DNA from: Phycisphaerales bacterium
GTDB lineage: Bacteria; Planctomycetota; Phycisphaerae; Phycisphaerales; SM1A02
NCBI GenBank assembly: GCA_029260575.1
Contig: JAJDDB010000009.1
Coordinates: 1-64,000, forward strand
Length of the DNA stretch: 64,000 nucleotides
Direction of reading: 5' to 3'
Below the pieces are notes generated by a model. That model worked only from the letters and a program-made list of their open reading frames with translations, ran no database searches and had not been told where the DNA came from. Below, piece after piece: positions 8,939 through 17,896 of the stretch. Position 1 is the first letter of the stretch, and each line of letters starts with the position of its first letter. A program made the position numbers and the translations under genes.

Positions 8939-9940
8939 ATGTCCAAGAGTGATTTAGTTATCGTCGCAGGTGGCGGCGGATTCATCGGCGGCCATCTGGT
9001 GGGCGATCTGCTGCAGCAGGGCTACACGAAGGTCCGCTCGGTCGATATCAAGCCCTTCAATGAGTGGTACCAGGTCCACGACGCAGCGGAGAATCTGCAG
9101 CTCGACCTGAAGGACAAGGCCAACTGCTACACCGCATGCGATGGGGCCGGCGAGGTCTACCAGCTTGCAGCGGACATGGGCGGCATGGGCTTCATCGAAA
9201 ATAACAAGGCATTGTGCATGTTGTCAGTGTTGATCAACACGCACATGATTCAGGCAGCGCAGGACTGCGGCATCAAACGCTTCTTCTATTCCTCTTCTGC
9301 GTGTGTCTACAATGCAGACAAGCAGCGTGATGAAAACGTTACGCCGCTCAAAGAAGAGGATGCATACCCCGCGCTGGCAGAAGACGGCTACGGCTGGGAG
9401 AAACTCTTCAGCGAACGCATGTGTCGTCACTTTCGTGAAGACTTCGGCTTGGAAACGCGCGTCGCGCGATATCACAACGTCTACGGCCCGGAAGGTACAT
9501 GGGAAGGCGGGCGCGAGAAGGCGCCGGCTGCGATCTGCAGAAAAGTCATCATCGCCAAGACGACCGGCAAGCACGACATTGAAATCTGGGGTGATGGCAA
9601 ACAGACGCGCAGCTTCATGTACATCGACGACTGCCTTAAAGGCACGCAGATGATCGCGCATTCGGACAACGTTCTGGAGCCGATCAATCTCGGTTCTGAC
9701 GAACTGGTCACGATCAATCAGCTTGTCGACATTGTCGAAGACATTGCGGGTATCAAACTGAACCGCAAGTACAACCTTGATGCGCCCAAGGGCGTCAATG
9801 GCCGCAACTCCGACAACGACAAGATCAAGGAATACCTCAACTGGGCGCCATCCATTCGTCTGCGCGACGGCATGGAGAAGACCTACGAGTGGATTCTCGA
9901 AGAATACATGGCCAAGTACGGGGCTAAAGCTTCAGCGTGA
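8939..9940 (+). CDS. NAD-dependent epimerase, GDP-mannose 3,5-epimerase-like
   Basis: This 333-residue extended SDR has the NAD-binding glycine motif GGGGFIG at 11-17 and the catalytic Tyr151-x3-Lys155. It closely resembles plant GDP-mannose 3,5-epimerase (GME): the AADMGGMGFI segment, SSACVY with Cys122 and REKAPAA with Lys194 match the two GME acid-base residues, and GDGKQTRSF plus GRNSDN are also GME hallmarks. The expected reaction converts GDP-D-mannose to GDP-L-galactose or L-gulose for a surface polysaccharide. The ATG has a GGAAGGA ribosome-binding site. It heads the glycan block that runs to 14323. A related sugar-nucleotide epimerase with other specificity remains possible. Confidence 0.88.
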   Translation: MSKSDLVIVAGGGGFIGGHLVGDLLQQGYTKVRSVDIKPFNEWYQVHDAAENLQLDLKDKANCYTACDGAGEVYQLAADMGGMGFIENNKALCMLSVLINTHMIQAAQDCGIKRFFYSSSACVYNADKQRDENVTPLKEEDAYPALAEDGYGWEKLFSERMCRHFREDFGLETRVARYHNVYGPEGTWEGGREKAPAAICRKVIIAKTTGKHDIEIWGDGKQTRSFMYIDDCLKGTQMIAHSDNVLEPINLGSDELVTINQLVDIVEDIAGIKLNRKYNLDAPKGVNGRNSDNDKIKEYLNWAPSIRLRDGMEKTYEWILEEYMAKYGAKASA

Positions 9941-9977
9941 GTTTCGCTGTGGTGATGAATTGAATGAAACGTTGAGC

Positions 9978-10004
9978 ATCCGCGCTGCAGTTTGAAGCGC
10001 GGAT
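9978..10004 (+). terminator. Hairpin after the epimerase gene
   Basis: ATCCGCGC and GCGCGGAT form a perfect 8-bp stem around an 11-nt loop, followed by TGCTTGTT. The T-run is poor, so this may be a weak terminator or an intercistronic processing hairpin before the next gene at 10026. Confidence 0.45.
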
Positions 10005-10025
10005 TGCTTGTTCCAGGGACGGCTG

Positions 10026-11306
10026 ATGGCAGAGCGCAATCGCAAGACGTTGCTGGTATTGAGTCAGGTCTACGTGCCGGACCCGGCAAGTGTCGGCCAG
10101 CACATGGCTGACGCTGCTGCGGAATTGGTGCAGCGCGGCAATCATGTTGTGGTTTTGGCGGCCGGCAGGGGATATGACGACCCGTCGGTGAAGTACAAAT
10201 CGCGGCAGATCATCGACGGCGTTGATATTCGGCGGACGCCGCTGTCCTCTTTTGGAAAGGGCTCGATAGCGCTTCGTCTGCTCGGCGGCATAAGTTTCAT
10301 GCTGCAATGTATTGTGCGCGGTTTATTCGTGCGCAGACTCAGCGGCATCGTTGTGTCAACAAGCCCGCCAATGTGCTCGCTTGCTGCGATTGTCATTGCG
10401 ATGGTGCGCCGCGTGCCGATCACGTATTGGGTGATGGACCTCAACCCGGATCAGATGATTGAACTGGGAATGACGACTGAAAAGTCGCTGCCTGCGCGAA
10501 TATTCAATTGGATCAATCGGCGCATTTTGAACCGGGCGCATTCCGTGGTCGCGCTTGATAGATTCATGGCAGAGCGTTTGGAACGCAAGACAGCGGTCAG
10601 CACGCGGATGGCGATCATGCCACCGTGGCCGCACGATGATCATCTTGATGTTGTCGATCATGCTGACAATCCGTTTCGCGCTGCGCACAATCTTGAAGGC
10701 AAGTTTGTGATTATGTATTCAGGCAATCACTCGATTGCTTCGCCGTTGACAACGATTCTGGAAGCCGCGCTGCAGTTGCAGGATGTAACGCAGCTTGTGT
10801 TCATGTTCGTCGGCGGTGGGCTTGGCAAACAGGAAGTCGAAGATGTGATCGTTGCCCACAAGCCGAGCAACATCATCTCACTGCCGTACCAGCCGTTGGA
10901 TCAGATCAAGTATTCGCTGAGCGCTGCAGACATTCATCTGGTGGCGCTTGGTGATTCGATGATTGGGATCATTCATCCGTGTAAGGTGTACGGAGCGATG
11001 GCGGTGGCCCGGCCGGTGCTGCTTGTCGGTCCATCGCCGAGCCACATTTCCGACATCATTGACGAATTTGATATCGGGTGGCAGGTCGCACATGGTGATG
11101 TTGAAGGCGCGATACGTGCCATACGCAGCATTCTCGAAACGCCGGCGGAAGTTCTGGCCGAGCGCGGCACGAGGGCGCGAGCCGCAATTACAGAATCACT
11201 GAGCAAGGAAGTGCTTTGCGGCCGATTCTGTGATGTGATCGAAGGCAAATCATCGCCGAAGACGGTTGAGCGCTCTCGTGAAACGGCAAGCATCGGAAGC
11301 GTCTGA
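10026..11306 (+). CDS. Glycosyltransferase family 4 (WbuB-like)
   Basis: The 426-residue protein has the two-domain GT-B layout. The N-terminal half holds SQVYVPDPASVGQHM and HVVVLAAGRGYDDP, as in WbuB-type transferases of O-antigen or capsule pathways. The C-terminal half holds IMYSGNHSIASPLTTILEAA and the sugar-nucleotide-binding stretch with KVYGAMAVARPVLLVG. It probably transfers a sugar to a lipid-linked glycan at the cytoplasmic membrane. The ATG at 10026 follows GGGACGG; the TTG at 10008 is less likely. It is the second gene of the glycan block. Confidence 0.88.
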   Translation: MAERNRKTLLVLSQVYVPDPASVGQHMADAAAELVQRGNHVVVLAAGRGYDDPSVKYKSRQIIDGVDIRRTPLSSFGKGSIALRLLGGISFMLQCIVRGLFVRRLSGIVVSTSPPMCSLAAIVIAMVRRVPITYWVMDLNPDQMIELGMTTEKSLPARIFNWINRRILNRAHSVVALDRFMAERLERKTAVSTRMAIMPPWPHDDHLDVVDHADNPFRAAHNLEGKFVIMYSGNHSIASPLTTILEAALQLQDVTQLVFMFVGGGLGKQEVEDVIVAHKPSNIISLPYQPLDQIKYSLSAADIHLVALGDSMIGIIHPCKVYGAMAVARPVLLVGPSPSHISDIIDEFDIGWQVAHGDVEGAIRAIRSILETPAEVLAERGTRARAAITESLSKEVLCGRFCDVIEGKSSPKTVERSRETASIGSV

Positions 11307-11340
11307 TTCCTCAGTCGCAGTAAGAAAGTTGCACCACACG

Positions 11341-11967
11341 ATGCCACGACCTGCAGTTCATTCCAATGCCACGATCGAACGGCAGAGTCCGCATAGCGTT
11401 GGACATCGACTCGCGCGACTGGTGTGGGGCGTTGTACAGACGCTGTTGTTTCGACCGTCGCCGAGGAATTTTCACTGGTGGCGTAACGCGCTTCTGCGCA
11501 TGTTCGGCGCGCAGTTGCATTCAACCGCGCGGGTGTATCCACGGGCGCGCATCTGGGCGCCTTGGAATCTGGTGATGGAAGAGGGCGCGACGATCGGCGA
11601 CGATGTGGATGTGTATTGTGTCGCGACGATTCACCTTGAAGCGTGGGCGGGTGTGAGTCAATACAGTTATTTATGCGCTGCGACCCACGAGTTTGAGGAC
11701 GTTGCGTTTCCGCTGGTGCCCAAGCCGATTCGAATCGGCAGGCGAGCGTGGATTGCAGCGGATGTGTTTGTCGGCCCGGGTGTGACGATCGGCGCAGGGA
11801 CGGTTGTCGGAGCGCGGTCGTCAGTTTTCAAGGATCTGGAGCCGTGGGTTGTGGCGACGGGATCGCCAGCCAAACGGGTACGCGATCGATCGCTCGGCCC
11901 GGCTGCCTATGGCGATGCTCCGACAGATGACGCAAGACAAACGCACGACCGGGAATCGCATGGATAG
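11341..11967 (+). CDS. WcaF-like acyltransferase (left-handed beta helix)
   Basis: The protein (208 residues from the ATG at 11341) has hexapeptide repeats of the LbH/WcaF type, with the motif WAGVSQYSYLCAATHE carrying the likely catalytic His, then IGRRAWIAADVFVGPGVTIGAGTVVGARS. Such enzymes O-acetylate sugar residues of exopolysaccharides using acetyl-CoA. The N-terminal helical segment with FHWWRNALLRMFGA is typical of this subfamily. In-frame TTG 11266 and GTG 11278 would start inside the previous gene; the ATG is preferred, although its ribosome-binding site is weak. It is the first of three related acyltransferase domains in this block. Confidence 0.85.
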   Translation: MPRPAVHSNATIERQSPHSVGHRLARLVWGVVQTLLFRPSPRNFHWWRNALLRMFGAQLHSTARVYPRARIWAPWNLVMEEGATIGDDVDVYCVATIHLEAWAGVSQYSYLCAATHEFEDVAFPLVPKPIRIGRRAWIAADVFVGPGVTIGAGTVVGARSSVFKDLEPWVVATGSPAKRVRDRSLGPAAYGDAPTDDARQTHDRESHG

Positions 11968-12083
11968 GACGGACGTATGGATCGTATCCCTATACTTATG
12001 ATTGCAAGTGTTTGGGTCGATGGTCGGAAAAATAGTCAGACGATGAGCGAAATGTATTTCACAGCCGGGATTCGGAACCAGCG

Positions 12084-13679
12084 ATGACGCAGATTAAGAA
12101 GATTCACGACGCGCCGCATCGAGTTGAGTCGCCGCACCCAGCCGTGTCCGTGTTGATACTGACGCTGAACGAGCAGGTCAACATTGCAGACTGCTTGGCG
12201 TCGTGCGCGTGGTCGGATGATGTGCATGTACTTGATTCGCAATCAGAAGATCAGACTCGCGACATTGCCGAGTCGATGAACGCGCATGTGCATGTCAACG
12301 CTTTTGAGTCGTTCGGCAAGCAACGCAACTGGGCGATTGACAACATCGACATGAAACACGATTGGGTGTTTCACCTTGATGCGGATGAACGGTTTACTCC
12401 GGAGTTGGTTCGGGTGATGCGCGATCTGCTGGCTGACGATCCGCAGGAATCGGGTTTTCACATTCCGCAGAAGTTCATCTTCATGGGGAAATGGCTGAAG
12501 CGCTCAGCTGCGTATCCGACGTATCAGATGCGGCTGTTTCATAAAGGACGCATGCGGTTTCGTGATTACGGTCACGGACAGCGCGAAGCGACGGACGGCG
12601 TTGTTGGTGTGCTGGATGTGCCGTACCTGCACTATCCATTCAGCAAGGGTATTTACGACTGGCTTGATAAGCACAATCGCTACAGCTCTCTTGAAGCGCT
12701 GCAGGTTGTTGAAGGTTCGACGGAGGCGTTCAATGTCTTCGATTTGTTCCGTGGTGATCGTGTTCGAAGGCGTCGCGCATGGAAGGAATTCAGTTATCGC
12801 CTGCCGATGCGGCCGACGATTCGACTTGTGACGACGTTGTTCGTGTTGGGTGGCGTGCTTGAGGGTCGTCCGGGGTGGACGTATGCACGACTTATCTCAA
12901 TGTACGAGCGGATGATCACGCTCAAACTTCGCCTGCTGCGGCAGCGATCTGATGCGGATACGGAAGAGTTTGAACGTGACTCTCAGCCGGCTGCACGGAC
13001 GGAATTGTTTGATGCGCGCGACCAAATCATTGAGCCGGAGTTGCGTCCACTACAGAGTTCAGCCGCGCCAGTGCAGCGGACAGCTGCGCCGACGTCGGCC
13101 GCCCAGGCAAACGGCGAGTTGTTGGGCGCGGACGATGCGCCGCATCAAATGCAGCCGGAAGCAAGTCCGTGGTCGTTCAAGGAAAAAGTCGGGAGAGCGA
13201 TCTGGATGCTTGTGGGTCGACCGCTCTTCCGCGCGAGCTTTCACAACTGGCATCCGTATCGAGCATCCATCCTTCGTTTGTTCGGAGCAAGAATCGGCAA
13301 GGGTGTATCACTTCGGCCGACGGTGAATATTGAAGTTCCGTGGATGCTGCATCTTGATGACGATTGCACAGTCGGTGATTACGCAATCCTGTACAGCCTG
13401 GGCAAGATTTACATAGGTAAGCGCTCAATCATCAGTCAGTATGCGCACCTGTGCGCCGGAACGCATGATTATGCTGACCACACGTTCAAGCTGCTGCGCT
13501 GGCCGATTCACGTTGGCGACGATGTGTGGATCGGTGCTGATGCGTTCATCGGACCTGGCGTGCATGTTGGCGATCTCAGCGTCGTCGGCGCGCGATCAAG
13601 TACCTACAAGAACGTCGCGCAGCGCCAGGTGTACGTTGGCAACCCCGCCAAACCGTTGAAGGAACGTGTGCTGCGATGA
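12084..13679 (+). CDS. Bifunctional GT2 glycosyltransferase / WcaF-like acyltransferase
   Basis: This 531-residue protein joins two enzymes. Residues 20-270 are a GT-A family 2 transferase of the WaaE/KdtX type: VSVLILTLNEQVNI at the start, the metal-binding DADER and the acceptor region after it. A low-complexity Ala/Gln-rich linker of about 80 residues follows. Residues 365-531 are a WcaF-like beta helix with ISQYAHLCAGTHDY, DDVWIGADAFIGPGV and VVGARSS. The fusion suggests that the same lipid-linked sugar is added and then acylated. The last codon overlaps the next gene (ATGA at 13676), pointing to translational coupling. Confidence 0.88.
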   Translation: MTQIKKIHDAPHRVESPHPAVSVLILTLNEQVNIADCLASCAWSDDVHVLDSQSEDQTRDIAESMNAHVHVNAFESFGKQRNWAIDNIDMKHDWVFHLDADERFTPELVRVMRDLLADDPQESGFHIPQKFIFMGKWLKRSAAYPTYQMRLFHKGRMRFRDYGHGQREATDGVVGVLDVPYLHYPFSKGIYDWLDKHNRYSSLEALQVVEGSTEAFNVFDLFRGDRVRRRRAWKEFSYRLPMRPTIRLVTTLFVLGGVLEGRPGWTYARLISMYERMITLKLRLLRQRSDADTEEFERDSQPAARTELFDARDQIIEPELRPLQSSAAPVQRTAAPTSAAQANGELLGADDAPHQMQPEASPWSFKEKVGRAIWMLVGRPLFRASFHNWHPYRASILRLFGARIGKGVSLRPTVNIEVPWMLHLDDDCTVGDYAILYSLGKIYIGKRSIISQYAHLCAGTHDYADHTFKLLRWPIHVGDDVWIGADAFIGPGVHVGDLSVVGARSSTYKNVAQRQVYVGNPAKPLKERVLR

Positions 13680-14323
13680 TCGACCAACAGCACGATTCCA
13701 ATCCGCAGGCGCAGTCGCAAACAAACATCACGACAGAAGTTGCCCAGCGCAGGCAGCGAGTTTTTCTGCGACAAACGGTCGGCGAGCGTGTGCTGACAAT
13801 TCTCTGGGCGGTCGTGCGGTTCTCGTGTTTTCGCTTCAGCCCGCCGTTTGCCAATCGCTGGCGCGTGATGTTGCTGAATCTGTTCGGCGCCAGTGTGCAT
13901 GCATCAGCGCGCATTGCCCCGTCGGCGCAGGTCGATTTTCCATGGAATCTGATTGTCGAACCACACGTGACGATTTGCCACGAGGTCATTATCAATTGCA
14001 TGGGAACCGTGCGCATCGGTGAGTATTCGCGTATCAGTCAGTATTCGCACATCTGTGCGGGCACGCATGACTACCAACGGCGCGACATGTCGATCGTGCG
14101 CAGTCCGATCACGATCGGCAAGAGTGTGTGGATTGCGGCCGATGCTTTTGTTGGGCCGGATGTGACGATCGGAGATGGATGCATGCTTGCGGCACGGTCG
14201 AGCGCGTTCGGCGACTTGCCCGCGAATCAGATCTGCCTCGGTGAGCCGGCGGTTCCACATCGGCAGCGCTTCACTGGTGAGAGTGGCGCAGCGGTGACGC
14301 GCGCAGCGGCGCAAGCGAACTGA
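13676..14323 (+). CDS. WcaF-like acyltransferase (third copy)
   Basis: The 215-residue protein is another LbH/WcaF-type acyltransferase with ISQYSHICAGTHDY carrying the likely catalytic His and GKSVWIAADAFVGPDVTIGDG. Its ATG overlaps the stop of the fusion gene by 4 nt, so the two are probably translated together. It resembles the other two acyltransferase domains in the FGA...ARI entry segment, which suggests local duplication. It probably modifies a different position or sugar of the same surface glycan. Its end is 20 bp from the convergent gatB. Confidence 0.86.
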   Translation: MIDQQHDSNPQAQSQTNITTEVAQRRQRVFLRQTVGERVLTILWAVVRFSCFRFSPPFANRWRVMLLNLFGASVHASARIAPSAQVDFPWNLIVEPHVTICHEVIINCMGTVRIGEYSRISQYSHICAGTHDYQRRDMSIVRSPITIGKSVWIAADAFVGPDVTIGDGCMLAARSSAFGDLPANQICLGEPAVPHRQRFTGESGAAVTRAAAQAN

Positions 14324-14343
14324 CAGGTCGAATCCTCAGAGAG

Positions 14344-15900
14344 TCAGTTGTCACGCAATTGTCTGCGGATCTGATCGCTCGCCGACTTTGCGTCTGCTTT
14401 GCCATTGCTGAGTTTCATAATGGTTCCGATGATGCGGCCGAGGGCGTTGTCTTTACCACCTGCGTAGTTTGCTGCGGCTTCGGGTTCGGCTTCCAATGCC
14501 TGTGCGATCCAGGAATCAAGCTGCGCTGAGTCGGTGACTTGCAGCAGTCCGCAAGATTCTGCAAGTGTTGTGGCATCGGCATCATGCTCGCACAACAGGT
14601 CGAACAACTCATCTGCTGCGGATGAGCCAATCGTGTTTGCTTCTCGCATCTCGATGAGCTGTGCGATTTGCTCGGGCGTGACGCCGAGGTCGTGCAGTTC
14701 GCGATGGTGTTCATTGGCCCGACGAGCGCCGGCATTCAGCAACAGTTTCGCAACTGTTTTACCCATGTGTGCTGCTGTCATGTCGCTGGTTGTGCGTTGC
14801 TGCAACATGTCGATGCAGGATTCGAAGTAGTTCGACACATCAAAATCAGTGGTAAGCGTGAGCGCATCCGCATCAGTCAGGTTGTATTCATCAACGTATC
14901 GTCTACGACGCTGCTGCGGGAGTTCGGGAATACAAGTCGCAATACTTTGTTTCCACTCTTCAGTCACGACAACCGGCGGGAGGTCGGGATCGGGAAAATA
15001 TCGATAGTCGTGAGCGTCTTCTTTTTCGCGTTGCAGGACAGTGACGCCTCGATCCGCATCCCAGCCGCGTGTGCTTTTCATACCGGCGCCCATCTCCAGG
15101 CCGGTCTCCTGCCACTGTTTAATCTGCCGATTGAATTCGTGTTCGATCGCACCTTTGACTGCTTTGAATGAATTGAGATTTTTTACCTCGACGATCGGCG
15201 TGGCGATTTGTTTGCCCTCGTCGGTTGTGATGATGACGTTGACGTTGGGTTCGAAACGCATGTGGCCGCGCTGCATGATGCCGCCGGTGACGTTGAGGAA
15301 ACGACAGACGTTGCGCAATTCCTGGCAGAAGATGACCGCATCGTCAGCATACTTCAGATCGGGATGCGTGACGATTTCAAGTAGTGGCGTGCCTGCACGA
15401 TTAAGATCGATGAGTGACTGGTTCAACGCATTTACGTGCATTGAACCATGCCTACAGGATATATCATGGCTGAGTTTTCCGGTGTCTTCTTCGAGATGTG
15501 CGCGAATGATGCTGACGGTTTGGGGTTGGCCGTTTGCGCCGATGAATTCGAGTTCGCCATCGAAACAGAGCGGCAGGTCATACTGGCTGATTTGATAACC
15601 TTTGGGCAGGTCCGGATAGAAATAATTCTTGCGATCCCATCGGCTGAATTCCGCAATGGAGCAGTTCAGCGCGAGGCCGACCATAATTGAGGATTCGATC
15701 GCAGCGCGGTTCATCACGGGCAGTGCGCCGGGCAGACCCAGCACGACAGGATCGACGAGCGTGTTCGGAGTTGCATCGTAATGATCCGGATGCGCAACGT
15801 TGGCGGATCGGCTGAACATTTTGCTGCGCGTCGACAGCTCGACATGGATTTCCATGCCGACTTTGAGTTGCGCTGTCTTGATGGTTCGATTTTCGACCAT
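14344..15900 (-). CDS. gatB: Asp-tRNA(Asn)/Glu-tRNA(Gln) amidotransferase subunit B
   Basis: GatB (518 residues) activates the misacylated Glu-tRNA(Gln) or Asp-tRNA(Asn) by phosphorylation and amidates it with ammonia from GatA. The conserved start VGMEIHVELST, the NYFYPDLPKGYQISQYD motif and the C-terminal GatB/YqeY tail (LGRIIGTIMKLSNGKAD) are all present. It implies that the cell uses the indirect route to Gln-tRNA and/or Asn-tRNA. It lies 14 nt downstream of the FMN reductase gene on the same strand. gatA and gatC are not in the window. Confidence 0.96.
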   Translation of the reverse strand: MVENRTIKTAQLKVGMEIHVELSTRSKMFSRSANVAHPDHYDATPNTLVDPVVLGLPGALPVMNRAAIESSIMVGLALNCSIAEFSRWDRKNYFYPDLPKGYQISQYDLPLCFDGELEFIGANGQPQTVSIIRAHLEEDTGKLSHDISCRHGSMHVNALNQSLIDLNRAGTPLLEIVTHPDLKYADDAVIFCQELRNVCRFLNVTGGIMQRGHMRFEPNVNVIITTDEGKQIATPIVEVKNLNSFKAVKGAIEHEFNRQIKQWQETGLEMGAGMKSTRGWDADRGVTVLQREKEDAHDYRYFPDPDLPPVVVTEEWKQSIATCIPELPQQRRRRYVDEYNLTDADALTLTTDFDVSNYFESCIDMLQQRTTSDMTAAHMGKTVAKLLLNAGARRANEHHRELHDLGVTPEQIAQLIEMREANTIGSSAADELFDLLCEHDADATTLAESCGLLQVTDSAQLDSWIAQALEAEPEAAANYAGGKDNALGRIIGTIMKLSNGKADAKSASDQIRRQLRDN

Positions 15901-15914
15901 GTTATGCGGGGTGT

Positions 15915-16490
15915 TTATGAGTGCAGTTTGCGTGCGACTTCAACAACGCGCGAGGCAATACTGTTCACCTTGTCGCGATGGACCTCGTCAATGATATTTC
16001 CTGCATCGTCAAACGCATCGTGCGCTGATGACAAGGCGTAGTGACCGGGCAGCACGATTGAATTGATGTTCAGGAAGATGTCGCGGACATGAAACATGCC
16101 GCGCAACCCGCCGAGCCCGCCGGGGGATGCTGCCATAAGGCCGATGACTTTGCCGACAAAACATTCGAGAGGGGATTCGCCATCTGCTTTGCGACTGGCC
16201 CAGTCGATGGTGTTCTTCAACACCGCGCTGATCGAGCTGTTGTACTCCGGCGTGGCAATCAGAAAACCGTGATGCGACTTCATGAGCGTTTTAAGTTTCA
16301 TCGCATTGTCCGGGATGCCATCGCTGGCCTCGATATCGCCGTCATACATAGGCAGCGGATAGTCAGCGAGATCGATCAGCGTGACCTCAGCGCCAGCCTC
16401 GAGAGCGCCCTGGGCTGCTGCAGCGGCGAGCTTCTTATTGAGCGAATCTTTTCGCAGACTGCCTGCAAAGGTAAGAATTTTCGGTGTCAT
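15915..16490 (-). CDS. NADPH-dependent FMN reductase family protein
   Basis: The 191-residue flavodoxin-fold protein has the FMN phosphate-binding loop GSLRKDSLNKKL near the N-terminus, the PEYNSSISAVLKNTIDWAS motif and the ASPGGLGGLRG segment. These are typical of the ArsH/ChrR/YieF group of NAD(P)H:FMN or quinone reductases. I place the start at the ATG at 16490, preceded by AAGGGA; the upstream extension is low in similarity. The protein is cytosolic and probably reduces quinones or metals, but the substrate cannot be read from sequence. It shares a transcript with gatB. Confidence 0.9.
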   Translation of the reverse strand: MTPKILTFAGSLRKDSLNKKLAAAAAQGALEAGAEVTLIDLADYPLPMYDGDIEASDGIPDNAMKLKTLMKSHHGFLIATPEYNSSISAVLKNTIDWASRKADGESPLECFVGKVIGLMAASPGGLGGLRGMFHVRDIFLNINSIVLPGHYALSSAHDAFDDAGNIIDEVHRDKVNSIASRVVEVARKLHS

Positions 16491-16645
16491 GATTCGTGTT
16501 GTCCCTTCTTCGGTGGAGTGTGCGTGATGTTGTACACCAACCTCATCTGCAGGTCGAACATTGCCGGGCTTTGCCGGATCTTGCGTGAAGTGAATAGGAT
16601 AGTGGCGAGAACAGCACGCCAGCTGTGACCATGGAGATTCGTGAA

Positions 16646-17896
16646 ATGCGCACGTCAAGACAGTTGAATCGCTTTGTATGTGCCGCTGCGTTGGTGCTGC
16701 AGTGTTTCGCATTGCAGGCGATCGCGCAGTCGAATGCCGTGGATGAATCAGAGGCTGCATCTGTGTTCTCACTTCAGGCAGAGCATTTGTACAACGGCGT
16801 GAATCGGCCGTTGATGATTCGCGTTGGTGAGAGCAATTCGATTGGTGAATTCGCGTTGGTGTTGCTGGATGCGCAGCATCGGATTGTCTCCGGCCCGATT
16901 GCGGTGCGGGCCGGTCGCGTGGATGTGTCGGTGCTGATGCCGGAGATCTGGCAGTTGCGTGAAACGGTGTACCTGCAACTGTTGGAATACGATCGGCCGA
17001 CTGGTTCTGCGTTGGTGTTGCAGCCGATGCTGACGCGGATGGTTCCCCAAACGAAGCAGGCGATGCGGCCGGGCGGCGGGGCGAAGTACACGAAGATCAC
17101 CGGGTGGCGGAGTGAAATGGAACTTGCGCCGGTTGAAGAAGATGTTGCGAGTGATATTGCAACGGATGAAAGCGAAGACGGCCAGCGGGAAGGGGCTGTT
17201 GAGGCCGATGCATCGCAGATGAATACACCTGCGCCGATTCCGGTGCAGGACAATGCATCTGCGGTGTTCAGTGACAGCGAACAGATGTTGTCAGGGATTC
17301 GTGCGTACCCCGAGCGTGATGTTGAGATGATCACGACCGAAGGTCGGATTGTATTGATGATGCGGCCGGATGAGGCGCCCAACACTGCGTGGAATTTTCT
17401 GCAGTTGTGTGAAGGTGGATTTTATCGAGAGGTTGCGTTTCATCGTGTGGTGCCCTTGGATCGAGCGGGCCGGCCGTTTGTGATACAGGCAGGCGATCCA
17501 ACTGCGACGGGTGAAGGCGGTGCAGGGTATTGGCTGCCGATTGAGCCGAGTGATTTGGCGCATGATTTGGGTGTGATTTCGATGGCGCGTGCGGATGATC
17601 CGGATTCCGCGGGTAGTCAGTTCTTCATTTGTCTTTCGCGGGAGGGGACTGCACGTTTGGACGGTCAGTATTGTGCGTTCGGGATGACGCTTGAAGGTGC
17701 GGAGACGATTCGCAAGATTGCGGATACGGAGCTTGCGGATGTCGGCGCGGGGCAGCCGGTGCGGGCGCCGCTGATACTTGAGACGCGTCTTGTTGCAGCG
17801 CCGCCGCGTATGCCGGGGGTGCCGCGGTTGCCGGAGTGGATGCAGCCAGCCGACCCGATTGCGCAGCCGAACAAGCCGAAGCGCGTGCCGAGATAG
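16646..17896 (+). CDS. Secreted cyclophilin-type peptidyl-prolyl isomerase
   Basis: The protein (416 residues) starts with a signal peptide (MRTSRQLNR, a hydrophobic stretch, cleavage near LQAIAQS). A family-unknown region of about 200 residues and an acidic linker follow. Residues 220-380 form a cyclophilin domain: APNTAWNFLQLCEGGFY, FHRVVP with the catalytic Arg context, IQAGDPTATGEGG and MARADDPDSAGSQFFI. It would assist folding of exported proteins in the periplasm. The ATG at 16646 with a GGAG upstream gives the best signal peptide; GTG 16625 and ATG 16631 are alternatives. The octamer repeat begins 12 nt after the stop. Confidence 0.88.
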   Translation: MRTSRQLNRFVCAAALVLQCFALQAIAQSNAVDESEAASVFSLQAEHLYNGVNRPLMIRVGESNSIGEFALVLLDAQHRIVSGPIAVRAGRVDVSVLMPEIWQLRETVYLQLLEYDRPTGSALVLQPMLTRMVPQTKQAMRPGGGAKYTKITGWRSEMELAPVEEDVASDIATDESEDGQREGAVEADASQMNTPAPIPVQDNASAVFSDSEQMLSGIRAYPERDVEMITTEGRIVLMMRPDEAPNTAWNFLQLCEGGFYREVAFHRVVPLDRAGRPFVIQAGDPTATGEGGAGYWLPIEPSDLAHDLGVISMARADDPDSAGSQFFICLSREGTARLDGQYCAFGMTLEGAETIRKIADTELADVGAGQPVRAPLILETRLVAAPPRMPGVPRLPEWMQPADPIAQPNKPKRVPR

